Below, one piece after another: positions 19,003 through 27,164 of a stretch of DNA of 64,000 bases. How positions within the stretch are numbered: position 1 is the stretch's first letter; every line of letters starts with the position of its first letter. Source of the stretch: JANWWM01 sp046292465. Lineage in GTDB: Bacteria; Bacteroidota; Chlorobiia; Chlorobiales; Thermochlorobacteraceae. The notes beneath the pieces were generated by a model, which was not told where the DNA came from, did no database searches, and saw nothing but the letters and a program-made list of their open reading frames with translations. The stretch covers positions 87,641-151,640 of the forward strand of contig JBKBRB010000005.1 in assembly GCA_046292465.1 (NCBI GenBank). Direction: 5' to 3'. The position numbers were made by a program, and so were the translations under genes.

Positions 19003-19778
19003 ATGAGTTATACAGACCGTCTCTTCAAGGAAGGAAGCGCGCTGACACGCTTTTCGCACCGCTCCCGCGCTGAAAAAACATTATCTCTAATTTGCGCATC
19101 GGGAAAATCTACTTTCAATCGTGTGGTGGATTATGGGTGCGCCGATGGGTGGTTTTTGAAGGCACTTTACGATAATGGCATCACGAAGCAAGGGCTCGGC
19201 GTGGATACGTGGATATTAACGACGACGATTTAGCCAAAAGCCGTGCGCTCTTTGCCGAGATTCCTTCGTTCCAATTCATCAAAACAACTGACCTTTCCTC
19301 CGACCTTGACGGCAAGTTTGATTTAGCCGTCTGCTTAGAAACCTTAGAGCATGTGTCCAATGCAAAACTTGCTCTCTCGAACATTCATCGGCTTTGCACA
19401 CCTGACGCGACGGTTCTGCTTTCCGTTCCGATTGAAGTTGGAACATCGCTTTTAATGAAAATCACAGGGCGATACATCACTGGCTTGCGCGATAAGACTT
19501 ATCGTTTTTACAACGATGAAGAACCCTACTCGTTCAGGGAAATTTTCGAGGCGGGTATTTTATGGCGGACGAAGAATTTAGCCTGTAGCCACAACCTTCC
19601 TGATGTGTATTATCGCGGGCATAAAGGGTTTGATTACCGCAAACTCCGTCGCCTTGTTCAAGGATATTTTGAAATTCTCTCGACGGATTTCAGTCCGTTT
19701 CCGTTCACACGGCAGTTTCTCAACTCGACGATTTATTGGCGATGCAAACCCAAGCCGCTTGCCGAAGTTTCAGCCTAA
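19003..19778 (+). pseudogene. class I SAM-dependent methyltransferase split by a frameshift
   Basis: From ATG 19003 one frame encodes the N-terminal region and SAM motif I (RVVDYGCADGWFLKALYDNG, then LGVD) and ends at a stop near 19233. The next frame, entering at GTG 19209, continues with DINDDDLAKSRALF, the motif II/post-I block DLAVCLETLEHVSNAKLALS and VLLSVPIEVG, to the stop at 19778. The break falls in GTGGATAC-GTGGATAT (19201-19216), an imperfect 8-bp tandem duplication. Removing one copy restores GLGVDINDDDLAKS in one frame. The last 9 bases overlap the convergent permease gene. The target of methylation is unknown. This could also be an assembly or sequencing error. Confidence 0.8.
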
Positions 19779-20696
19779 TTTGACGCGCGGGTCTAAGAGG
19801 GCGTAAATCAAATCGACGGCGATGTTGATGAAGATGAACACAATAGCAGTAAAGAGCACGACGCCTTGAATCATGGGGAAGTCTAATTTTTGAATCGCGT
19901 CAATAGCGAGCAACCCAATGCCAGGCCAGTTGAAGATAAACTCGATGAAAAATGTGCCTGCAAGCAATCCAGCAAGCCACGCGCTAATGCTGGTTACAAC
20001 AGGGTTCAGCGCATTGCGCAAGGCGTGGCGCACAATCACGACCCACTCCGAAAGACCCTTGGCTTTTGCCGTGCGAATGTAATCTTGTGAGAGCACCTCG
20101 AGCATTGCCGAGCGCGTTAGCCGTGCATTGATGGAAAGCGGACGAAGTGCGAGCGTGAACATCGGTAAAACTAAGTGTTCCCAGCCTTCGGAGATGTAGC
20201 CTGAAATCGGAAACCAATCCAACAAGAAGCCAAAAATCCACGCAATCAACAGTCCTGCAAAAAATCCGGGTGCAGAGATGCCAAGTAGCGCAAGCACCAT
20301 CACAGCATTGTCCAAAAATGTGTTGCGATAAATTGCCGAGATAACGCCAATCGCAATGCCCAAAATCGCCGAGAGCGAGAGCGCGGAAACAGCAAGCAAG
20401 GCAGTTGCGGGAAAGCGTTCTAAAATGGTTTCGAGCACATCGCGGTTGGTGGCAAATGAGCGTCCAAGATTGCCTTGTGCGGCTTTGGCAAGGAAGGCAA
20501 GATACTGTTCAAAAATCGGCTTATCCAATCCCAATTCGGCGCGAATGGCTTCGACCGATTGCACATCGGCGCGTTGTCCGAGCATGAGACGTGCAGGGTC
20601 GCCGGGCAAGATATACATCAAAAAGAACGTAACGGTCATGACGCCGAAAATAATCAGAAGTGAATACAGCAGGCGTTGAATGAGAAAGTTGGTCAT
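19770..20696 (-). CDS. ABC transporter permease, DppB/OppB type (orphan)
   Basis: A 308-residue inner-membrane permease with six predicted helices. It has the family opening FLIQRLLYSLLIIFGVMTVTFFLMYILPGDPAR, a periplasmic loop VEAIRAELGLDKPIFEQYLA, and the cytoplasmic EAA loop YIRTAKAKGLSEWVVIVRHALRNALNPV, ending DLIYALLDPRVKLG. Such proteins import peptides, nickel or other small solutes together with a DppC-type permease, two ATPases and a binding protein. None of these is next to it: upstream (70 bp) is etfA, downstream the convergent broken methyltransferase. It may ride on the etfBA transcript. Confidence 0.9.
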   Translation of the reverse strand: MTNFLIQRLLYSLLIIFGVMTVTFFLMYILPGDPARLMLGQRADVQSVEAIRAELGLDKPIFEQYLAFLAKAAQGNLGRSFATNRDVLETILERFPATALLAVSALSLSAILGIAIGVISAIYRNTFLDNAVMVLALLGISAPGFFAGLLIAWIFGFLLDWFPISGYISEGWEHLVLPMFTLALRPLSINARLTRSAMLEVLSQDYIRTAKAKGLSEWVVIVRHALRNALNPVVTSISAWLAGLLAGTFFIEFIFNWPGIGLLAIDAIQKLDFPMIQGVVLFTAIVFIFINIAVDLIYALLDPRVKLG

Positions 20697-20765
20697 GCGA
20701 GAACGATTCTTTCAAATCTCAAAACGCGACCCAAGTTGAATCGCCCTTTGAGTGCTTCTACTCTG

Positions 20766-21755
20766 TTAGTTATGCGAAACGACTTTCTTGAACGCTTCAA
20801 TCAGTTGTGGTAGCACATCTTCCACCGTGCCGACAATGCCATAGTCAGCAACTTGAAAAATCGGTGCGTCTTTGTCTTTGTTAATCGCCACAATCACTTT
20901 TGATGACGACATGCCTGCAAGGTGTTGTACTGCGCCTGAAATACCACATGCGATATAGAGTTTTGGCGAAACGACTTTGCCTGTTTGTCCAACTTGCTCC
21001 GAGTGCGGTCGCCAATGTGCATCGACGACGGCACGACTTGCTCCGACTGCACCGCCCAGCGTTTGCGCAAGGCGTTCGAGGTTTTCCCAGTTTTGTTTGC
21101 CTTCGCCGTTGGGGTCGCGCAGTCCGCGCCCACCGCTGACCACAATATCGGCTTCCGCCACATCCAATTTGCCCGCTGATGCCACAATTTCTTTGACCAC
21201 ATCGCGCAAGTCGGCTGTTTCAGGATTGTAAGTCGATACCTCAACTTCCGCCGTGCCGCTGTGTCCATCATGAACAGGAAATGAGTTCGGACGAATGGAA
21301 AACACTTTTACTTCGCTTTCCAGCACAACGCTTGCAATGGCTTTGCCCGAATAGGCGTAGCGTTTAGCGACAAGTTTTCCGTTTTCTTCTTTGAGGTCGA
21401 TTGCGTCGGAAACCACGCCTGCACCGAGCCGTGCGCCAACTCGCGGCGCAAGGTCTTTGCCCATGGCTGTTGAAGCCAACAAAACGATGCTGGCCGCTTC
21501 TTCTTTGACAGATTTAACGACAAGTTTTGCAAATGCTGTTGGTGCATAACGTTCAAACGCACTGTTTTCAAACGCGAGCACTTTCGTTGCGCCATATTTG
21601 CCTAATCCTTCGGCTAAAGCTTTAACATCGCTTCCGATTAAAACAGCAATGACCTTCCCGCCTTGCGCTAATTCCGCCCCTTTGGAAAGCGACTCGAGCG
21701 AGGCACGTTTGATTTGTCCGTTACGCTGTTCGATAAACACTAATACATTTGGCAT
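20766..21755 (-). CDS. etfA: electron transfer flavoprotein, alpha subunit
   Basis: A 329-residue subunit with an N-terminal variable domain (MPNVLVFIEQRNGQIKRASL) and the C-terminal FAD domain: VSGGRGLRDPNGEG, LGGAVGASRAVVDAHWRPHSEQVGQTGKVVSPKLYIACGISGAVQHLAGM and VAINKDKDAPIFQVADYGIVGTVEDVLPQL. These are the classic etfA signatures. With etfB, 49 bp upstream, it carries electrons from acyl-CoA dehydrogenases to ETF:quinone oxidoreductase. It fits with the enoyl-CoA hydratase and acyl-CoA carboxylase genes in this window. The last 70 bp before the permease gene hold no clear terminator. Confidence 0.96.
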   Translation of the reverse strand: MPNVLVFIEQRNGQIKRASLESLSKGAELAQGGKVIAVLIGSDVKALAEGLGKYGATKVLAFENSAFERYAPTAFAKLVVKSVKEEAASIVLLASTAMGKDLAPRVGARLGAGVVSDAIDLKEENGKLVAKRYAYSGKAIASVVLESEVKVFSIRPNSFPVHDGHSGTAEVEVSTYNPETADLRDVVKEIVASAGKLDVAEADIVVSGGRGLRDPNGEGKQNWENLERLAQTLGGAVGASRAVVDAHWRPHSEQVGQTGKVVSPKLYIACGISGAVQHLAGMSSSKVIVAINKDKDAPIFQVADYGIVGTVEDVLPQLIEAFKKVVSHN

Positions 21756-21804
21756 TGCTAAAATCTTTTGAGTTAAGTTGTTGGATAATCTGTTTAATCA
21801 CGCT

Positions 21805-22548
21805 TCAAATCACTTTGGCTTCTTCGTGAAGCAATTTGACCAATTCCGATGCCGACGCCACGATTTTTCCTGCCTGCTTTTGCGGAGGCTTGTCAAGATT
21901 GAGCAAGGTCGATTTCGCCGCCGAACTAAGCGGAATTTCTTTGGTTTCAATCGGCTTCGACTTTGCCGCCATAATGCCTTTCATGTTTGGCACGCGCGGC
22001 AGGTTCAAGCCTTTTTGCGCCGTCAAGACAAAGGGAAAAGCGACTTCGACGATTTCTTTTCCGCCTTCGATTTCGCGCTCGAGTTTGGCTGTTTTCCCGT
22101 CGGTTTCAAGTCCAACAACCACGCTCACGCATGGCATATCAAAGTGCTCTGCCAACATCGGTCCGACTTGTGCGTCGTTAAAGTCTGTGGATTCTTTTCC
22201 GAGAAAAATGGCATCAGGCGTTCCGCCGAAGTGCGCTTTAATGGCTTCTGAAAGCACAAATGCCACATCGCTTGCATCTTTGACCGGCGATTTAATCAGC
22301 ACGGCTTTATCTGCGCCCATGGCTAAAGCTTTGCGGATGTTTTGTTGGAACGAGTCATCGCCGACGCTGAACACGCTCACCGTGCCACCAAATTTTTCTC
22401 TGAGTTTCAAGGCTTCCTCGAGGGCGAATTCGTCGTAAGGATTGATGACGTAGGTAATGCCTGCTTGGTCAATGCCTTTGCCATCAGGTGCGATTTTAAT
22501 TCTTGCCGATGTGTCAGGCACTTGATTGAGGCAAACTGCAAGGTTCAT
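21805..22548 (-). CDS. etfB: electron transfer flavoprotein, beta subunit
   Basis: About 247 residues from ATG 22546-22548 (MNLAVCLNQVPDTSARIKIA); the 14 codons further up are intergenic. Motifs are INPYDEFALEEALKLREKFGG, VSVGDDSFQQNIRKALAMGADKAVLI (written here from FSVGDD), the AMP-binding FLGKESTDFNDAQVGPMLAEHF, LEREIEGGKEIVEVAFPFVLTAQKGLN and RVPNMKGIMAAKSKP. This is the non-catalytic AMP-binding subunit that pairs with EtfA. Confidence 0.95.
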   Translation of the reverse strand: MNLAVCLNQVPDTSARIKIAPDGKGIDQAGITYVINPYDEFALEEALKLREKFGGTVSVFSVGDDSFQQNIRKALAMGADKAVLIKSPVKDASDVAFVLSEAIKAHFGGTPDAIFLGKESTDFNDAQVGPMLAEHFDMPCVSVVVGLETDGKTAKLEREIEGGKEIVEVAFPFVLTAQKGLNLPRVPNMKGIMAAKSKPIETKEIPLSSAAKSTLLNLDKPPQKQAGKIVASASELVKLLHEEAKVI

Positions 22549-22650
22549 AGTGTAATTGGTTTTGTGCGTTGAAAAAGTAACGGAACGCAAAATAATAAGG
22601 CGTGCGAAGAAATGCGAAGACTAATTGCCGAACAGAGTAAGAAATCCAAA

Positions 22651-22721
22651 TGAGTTGAGAATTAAGATAAAAGTTGAAGACGCATGCTCACTTTTAACTC
22701 TTCACTATCAACTCTTAATTC
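22651..22721. repeat. imperfect A+T-rich palindrome between the hydrolase and etfB genes
   Basis: GAATTAAGA (22659-22667) pairs with TCTTAATTC (22713-22721), with inner AAAAGT/ACTTTT arms and repeated AACTCTT units between. The right arm overlaps and supplies the TAA stop of the alpha/beta hydrolase gene. There is no U-tract, so it looks more like a small dispersed palindromic element than a terminator. Confidence 0.45.
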
Positions 22722-23353
22722 AAGACGGTGCGATGAACCCATTCGGCTAATACCTTGCGCATCAGGTGCAGTTTGCCCGTAAAAAAATGGTCTGCATCGT
22801 CGATGATTTCAACGACTTTCGGCTCGGCGATGTCTTCAATGACGCTTGAAATTTTTTCCATCGGATTGAATTCATCTTTATCGCCCCAAATGATAAGTTT
22901 CGGTGTGCGCAAGGTTTTCAGGTAGGGCGCGTCGAAGAGCCGTAGCGGCAAGCCAAGTCCAACAAGATATTTCACGCGACTATCTTTTGAGCCATATTTC
23001 AACCCGACCCACGCGCCGAAAGAAAATCCGCACACAAGAAGCGGCGCATTGAATTGCGCGTATTCGTTCAAAAGAAATTCGCACGCTGTTTGAACATCGT
23101 CTTCTTCACCTTTGCCTTCATCATACTTTCCCTCGCTTTCCATTACGCCGCGAAAGTTGAAGCGAATCACCGCGCCCCCTAATTCCCACAGCGTATTTGC
23201 CGCGCCGACAATGACCTTATTGTGCATCGTGCCTTGATAAAGCGGGTGCGGGTGGCAACAGACTGCTAAAAACTTTGGCGCAGGTTGCGGGTTATAGAGC
23301 GATTCCAATTTGCCTGCTGTGCCTTGCAGAAAAAGCGATTGTGTGAGTTTCAT
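22715..23353 (-). CDS. alpha/beta hydrolase
   Basis: A 212-residue soluble hydrolase with a complete triad: nucleophile Ser in GFSFGAWVG, Asp in IIWGDKDEFNPM and His in DDADHFFTG. The opening CCHPHPLYQGTMHNKVIV and FNFRGVMESEG put it in the dienelactone hydrolase-like/YfhR group of small alpha/beta hydrolases. The substrate is unknown. It is the last gene of a tight minus-strand run (fRMsr, ABC ATPase, response regulator, hydrolase), starting 3 bp after the response regulator stop. The extreme C-terminus (RTVLN) is set by an intergenic palindrome. Confidence 0.85.
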   Translation of the reverse strand: MKLTQSLFLQGTAGKLESLYNPQPAPKFLAVCCHPHPLYQGTMHNKVIVGAANTLWELGGAVIRFNFRGVMESEGKYDEGKGEEDDVQTACEFLLNEYAQFNAPLLVCGFSFGAWVGLKYGSKDSRVKYLVGLGLPLRLFDAPYLKTLRTPKLIIWGDKDEFNPMEKISSVIEDIAEPKVVEIIDDADHFFTGKLHLMRKVLAEWVHRTVLN

Positions 23354-23356
23354 ACT

Positions 23357-23986
23357 TTATGATGATATGCCGCTTTGAAAGCGATACCCAAATCCGTCAA
23401 TGGTGAAAATGTGTTTGGGGTTATCGGCGTCGTCGCCGATTTTTTTGCGAAGTTTTCGAATGTGTTCATCAATCGTGCGCGTGGTTACTTCGGTCGAAAC
23501 GCTCCAAACTTTATCGAGCAGAAGTTCAAGCGGCGTTTGGTTGTAGTGTGCTTGGCGCGTTTTGAGGTTGAGCGAAAACAATCCGCGTTTGATTTCGTCA
23601 GTAGTTTGCGTAGCGGCGTTTGGCGTCGCGCGTCGCAGTAAGGCTTTCATGCGTGCCAACAGTTCGCGCAGGCTGAACGGCTTGGTGAGGTAATCATCGG
23701 CACCGAACTCCAATCCCAACACTTTATCGGTTTCATCGGATTTGCTCGTGAGCATCAAGATGGGGGCGCGAAAGCCTTGTGCGCGAAGGTCTTTGCAAAT
23801 CTCGATTCCGTTTTTGTTTGGCAACATCCAATCGAGCAAAAGCAAATCGGGTGATTGAGCAAGGGTTGCATCGAAGCCTTTTTTGCCGTCCGCGAAATGC
23901 GCAACGTCGTAATGCTCGGCTTTGAGCGCGTCGTGAAGGGCAAGGGCAATCGCTAAATCATCTTCGATGAGAAAAACGTTTTTCAT
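23357..23986 (-). CDS. OmpR/PhoB-type response regulator with an internal deletion in its winged helix
   Basis: 209 residues. The receiver domain is complete: the acidic pair in FLIEDD, phosphoacceptor Asp52 in LLLLDWMLPNKNG, Thr80 in MLTSKSD and Lys102 in YLTKPFS. The output domain starts normally (LFSLNLKTRQAHYNQTPLEL) but goes straight on to LLDKVWS at residue 155 and then the recognition region TRTIDEHIRKLRKKIGDD and GFGYRF. The usual segment in between, LTxKEFELLxxLxxxxxxVxSRExL (about 23 residues: helix 1, turn and helix 2), is missing in frame. No histidine kinase gene is adjacent. It overlaps the ABC ATPase gene by 4 bp (ATGA). Confidence 0.88.
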   Translation of the reverse strand: MKNVFLIEDDLAIALALHDALKAEHYDVAHFADGKKGFDATLAQSPDLLLLDWMLPNKNGIEICKDLRAQGFRAPILMLTSKSDETDKVLGLEFGADDYLTKPFSLRELLARMKALLRRATPNAATQTTDEIKRGLFSLNLKTRQAHYNQTPLELLLDKVWSVSTEVTTRTIDEHIRKLRKKIGDDADNPKHIFTIDGFGYRFQSGISS

Positions 23987-25023
23987 GGAACGCTATTGGT
24001 GAGCGACTCGTCAAGCGGGAAGATAAAAAACTTGCTCACACAAATGAGCGGCTCTGCGGGGAGCGGCTTCGGGGAAATCATCGTGAGCGTAACGCCTTCA
24101 AGGCGAATCGTGTGTTCAAAAAATGCACCTTTGAAATAACTCGTGAGCACTTCTGCTCTGAAGGTGTTTTTGCCAAATGCGCTGACCGTTTCAAGATGTT
24201 CGGGACGAATGACGACGTTGAAATATCGTCCTTGCAAAGTTTCGCGATGCGCTAAAACTAAACCCGACTCTGTTTTCAAATGATGCTTATCGAGAGTTTG
24301 AACGCGGACCACATTGGCATTGCCTAAAAAGCGCGCTCCGTAAAGCGTTTTCGGACGATGATAAATTTCTTCGGGTGAGCCAAACTCGAGTGCCATGCCG
24401 TTGTGCAAAATCAAAATTTTGTCGGAAAGCGTGAGGGCTTCTTCTTGGTCGTGCGTGATGTAAATGAACGTGCGTCCTGTTTTGCGCTGAATGGCTTTGA
24501 GTTCTTTCTGCATCGTGCGGCGAAGTTCGGCGTCAAGGTTTGAGAGCGGCTCATCGAAGAGCGTAATCGGAGAGCCAACGGCTAAGGCACGCGCAATGGC
24601 AACACGTTGCTGTTCGCCGCCAGAAAGTTCCGACGGAAAGCGATACATCTTGTCGTCAATCGAGAGCAGTTTAAGCGTTTCTAAAACGGCGGCGCGAATT
24701 TCAGATTCAGGTTTCTTTTGTTCGCGCAAGCCGAAGGCAACGTTTTCAAGCACGGACAGATGCGGAAAGAGTGCATAGTTTTGAAACACCATCGGAATGC
24801 GCCGTGCGTGCGCGGGCAAGGCGGTGATGTCGGTTCCGTTTAGAAAAAGGGTTCCGTTGTCGCTTGTTTCAAGTCCAGCAACGATGCGAATGAGTGTGGT
24901 TTTGCCGCTACCAGATTTGCCGAGAATCGAGAAAAATTCGCCGCTTCCGCATGCAAAGGAAACTTCGCGTAAGACGGGCGTTTTGCCGTAGGATTTGGTT
25001 AGGCGTTCAGCGCGCAACGACAT
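23983..25023 (-). CDS. ABC transporter ATP-binding protein (PotA/FbpC/CysA-like)
   Basis: About 346 residues from ATG 25021-25023 (MSLRAERLTKSYGKT). Walker A is GKSGSGKTTLIRI, the Q-loop is VFQNYALFPHLSV, the signature is LSGGEQQRVAIARAL, Walker B is ITLFDEPLSNLD and the switch His is in ITHDQEEALTLSD. A C-terminal regulatory OB-fold/TOBE region follows (VVIRPEHLETVSAFG). This architecture belongs to importers of ferric ion, sulfate, molybdate, polyamines or sugars. No permease or binding-protein genes are near, so the solute is open. It starts 4 bp after the fRMsr stop and overlaps the response regulator start, so it is translationally coupled on both sides. Confidence 0.9.
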   Translation of the reverse strand: MSLRAERLTKSYGKTPVLREVSFACGSGEFFSILGKSGSGKTTLIRIVAGLETSDNGTLFLNGTDITALPAHARRIPMVFQNYALFPHLSVLENVAFGLREQKKPESEIRAAVLETLKLLSIDDKMYRFPSELSGGEQQRVAIARALAVGSPITLFDEPLSNLDAELRRTMQKELKAIQRKTGRTFIYITHDQEEALTLSDKILILHNGMALEFGSPEEIYHRPKTLYGARFLGNANVVRVQTLDKHHLKTESGLVLAHRETLQGRYFNVVIRPEHLETVSAFGKNTFRAEVLTSYFKGAFFEHTIRLEGVTLTMISPKPLPAEPLICVSKFFIFPLDESLTNSVP

Positions 25024-25027
25024 GCGT

Positions 25028-25516
25028 TCAAACGTCGCTTGATGAAAGAAGCAGTTCGACCAAATTCTCAAGCCCTGCTTTATCCTCTTCGTCAAATCGC
25101 GCTAATTGCGGGCTATCAATATCCAAAACGCCAATCAATTTGCCTTGCTTAATCATCGGCACTACGATTTCTGAATTTGACGCGCTGTCGCAAGCAATGT
25201 GTCCGGGAAATTCATGGATGTTGCTGACGACGACGGTTTTCATTTTTTCTGCCGCCGTGCCACAAACGCCTTTGCCAAGCGCAATGCGCACGCAGGCAGG
25301 CTTGCCTTGAAACGGACCTAAGACCAATCCGCCACTTTTGTAAAAGTAAAAGCCAACCCAATTCACATCGGGCATGGTGTTGAAAAGCAGTGCGGAAAAA
25401 TTTGCCGTGTTGGCAAGAAAATCGCGCTCGCCTTCGAGCAGGTGATAAAGTTGTGTGGTGAGCGACTTGTAGAAGTCAGTTTTGGATTGAGCAGAAATTT
25501 CAGTGAGTTCAAACAT
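25028..25516 (-). CDS. msrC: free methionine-(R)-sulfoxide reductase (GAF domain, fRMsr)
   Basis: A single GAF domain of 162 residues. Three cysteines, Cys75, Cys85 and Cys109, lie at the spacing (10 and 24) of the catalytic cysteines of E. coli fRMsr, in GKPACVRIALGKGVCGTAAE and FPGHIACDSASNSEIVVP. NWVGFYFYK and GVLDIDSPQLARFDEEDKAG complete the family pattern. It reduces free Met-R-sulfoxide with thioredoxin, so it is an oxidative repair enzyme. It is the first gene of the four-gene minus-strand run that ends with the alpha/beta hydrolase. Confidence 0.92.
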   Translation of the reverse strand: MFELTEISAQSKTDFYKSLTTQLYHLLEGERDFLANTANFSALLFNTMPDVNWVGFYFYKSGGLVLGPFQGKPACVRIALGKGVCGTAAEKMKTVVVSNIHEFPGHIACDSASNSEIVVPMIKQGKLIGVLDIDSPQLARFDEEDKAGLENLVELLLSSSDV

Positions 25517-25549
25517 GGTTCTGAATTCAAAACTTTGAGGTAAAAACTG

Positions 25550-25885
25550 TTACGACCATTTTCCTTGTAGAGCAGCGCGCATGTTTTTTGTGAACTCAAA
25601 GCGCGCCATTACCGACGAGCAACCAAGCGAAACGGCTTTTTGTTTCAATTCTTCATTGACATGCGGCAAGAACGCAAGGGTTTTAACTTGGGAGAACTTC
25701 TCGCGAAATTTTTTGAGGTTATCCAAATTAGTTGGCTCGCTTAAATCGAAGATAGCAAAGGTATTCTTGCCAATTTCCTGCACTTCGTCGACGGACTTGA
25801 CGAACTTGCCTTTGAGGTCAAGATTGCGCAGTTCGTTCTCGACGCGGCTTTGAAAAATCATATCGTTGATGAACAGGTAAATCAT
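25550..25885 (-). CDS. small protein with a degenerate receiver-like fold
   Basis: 111 residues, not recognised with certainty. Alternating strands and helices (MIYLFINDMIFQSRVENELR, FAIFDLSEPTNLDNLKKFRE, TLAFLPHVNEELKQKAVSLG and CSSVMARFEF) resemble a CheY-like domain. FAIFDLSEP takes the place of the phosphoacceptor strand, but the N-terminal acidic pair and the YxxKP motif are missing. It could be a pseudo-receiver working by binding alone. It lies between the sigma-54 activator gene (51 bp upstream) and the fRMsr gene (33 bp downstream) on the same strand. Confidence 0.6.
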   Translation of the reverse strand: MIYLFINDMIFQSRVENELRNLDLKGKFVKSVDEVQEIGKNTFAIFDLSEPTNLDNLKKFREKFSQVKTLAFLPHVNEELKQKAVSLGCSSVMARFEFTKNMRAALQGKWS

Positions 25886-25936
25886 AGTGGTTATGTGTCA
25901 AGTTGTTTTAGATGGTTGTATCAATGATTGTATCAA

Positions 25937-27145
25937 TCACTTTTGAGGGTGAATGTGCTGTAAGTCATACTCGTTGATTTTTCGGTAGAGTGTGCGTTCA
26001 GTAATGCCAAGAAGTTTTGCGGCTTTTCGGCGACTGCCGCCAACGCGCTTCAAAGTTTGTTCAATCGCGTATCGCTCCAATTCTTGAAGCGAGGGCGGGT
26101 TTTGTTCATCAGCACGACGGTCGTAAAACGATTGAAGCAACTCGCGCAAACTTTCTTCGCGAGGTTTCTCGGGTTCCGGCAAGAGGAGCGGCGTGCTTTG
26201 TTTGGTTTCAATAATGTCTTGGCGCTCGGACAGTTTGAGCAAAAGCGATTTGACGTCGTTCATATCGGCTTGCAGTTGAAGCAAGGCACGGTAAATGAGT
26301 TCTTGTTGAATGAGATTCTCAGCCGATTTTTGAACCGATTGCGAAATTGGAACAAGCGAGGGCGAAAGCCTCTCTGTTGAAGGCGGTTGCAAGTATTTCA
26401 TCAAAGTTGAGGCATCAATTTTTTCGCCGCGCTCCAGCACGATGAGCGATTCAATCACATTGCGAAGTTCGCGCACATTGCCAAACCATTCGTAGTCGAG
26501 CAAGAGCTCGGTTGCGTCAGAAGTGAAGCCAACGAACTTGAGACGATGTTTTTTCTCGAAGTCGTGAATGAATTTTTCAGCAAGCAGTAAAATATCTTGT
26601 TTGCGCTCGCGTAGTGGTGGAAGTTTGAGTTCAACCGTGCGAAGTCGGAAGTAGAGGTCTTCACGAAAGTGTTTTCGCTGCACTTCTTCATCTAAGTGTC
26701 GGTTCGTGGCCGCAATGATGCGCACATTTGTGTGGCGCGTTTCTGAGGAGCCGACGCGCAAAAATTCGCCTGTTTCCAAAACGCGCAGCAACTTAACCTG
26801 TGTTTCGAGCGGCATTTCGCCAATTTCATCGAGAAAAATCGTGCCGCCGTCTGCGCTTTCAAAGTAGCCTTTGCGTTGTGAGACTGCACCTGTAAACGAG
26901 CCCTTCTCGTGTCCGAAAAGTTCCGATTCTAAAACGCCTTGTGGCAACGCCCCACAGTTAATTGGAATGAACTTTTCGGAAGCGCGCAAACTTTTTTCAT
27001 GAATGAATCGCGCGAAAACTTCCTTACCTGTTCCGCTCTCGCCCGTAATCAAAACATTAACATCAGTTTTTGCAACCTGCTCGGCAAAGCTAATCGCTTC
27101 AAGAATTTTCGGCGATGTGCCAATTATGACGGTTTCGTGTTTCAT
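25937..27145 (-). CDS. sigma-54 dependent transcriptional activator without a receiver domain
   Basis: 402 residues. The AAA+ domain begins at once: Walker A GESGTGKEVFARFIHE, the sigma-54 contact loop as GSFTGA (the usual second residue Ala is Ser), Walker B GGTIFLDEIGEMPLETQVKLLR, VGSSETRHTNVRIIAATNR, and sensor II RELRNVIESL. A linker of about 110 residues with coiled-coil character follows (LLQLQADMNDVKSLLLKLSE). Then comes a Fis-type helix-turn-helix (AIEQTLKRVGGSRRKAAKLLGITERTLYRKI, written here in description). With no N-terminal sensor, regulation probably comes from a partner or from gene expression. The SPOR and enoyl-CoA hydratase genes precede it on the same strand. Confidence 0.93.
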   Translation of the reverse strand: MKHETVIIGTSPKILEAISFAEQVAKTDVNVLITGESGTGKEVFARFIHEKSLRASEKFIPINCGALPQGVLESELFGHEKGSFTGAVSQRKGYFESADGGTIFLDEIGEMPLETQVKLLRVLETGEFLRVGSSETRHTNVRIIAATNRHLDEEVQRKHFREDLYFRLRTVELKLPPLRERKQDILLLAEKFIHDFEKKHRLKFVGFTSDATELLLDYEWFGNVRELRNVIESLIVLERGEKIDASTLMKYLQPPSTERLSPSLVPISQSVQKSAENLIQQELIYRALLQLQADMNDVKSLLLKLSERQDIIETKQSTPLLLPEPEKPREESLRELLQSFYDRRADEQNPPSLQELERYAIEQTLKRVGGSRRKAAKLLGITERTLYRKINEYDLQHIHPQK

Positions 27146-27164
27146 AGCGAGTTCTAACTAATTC

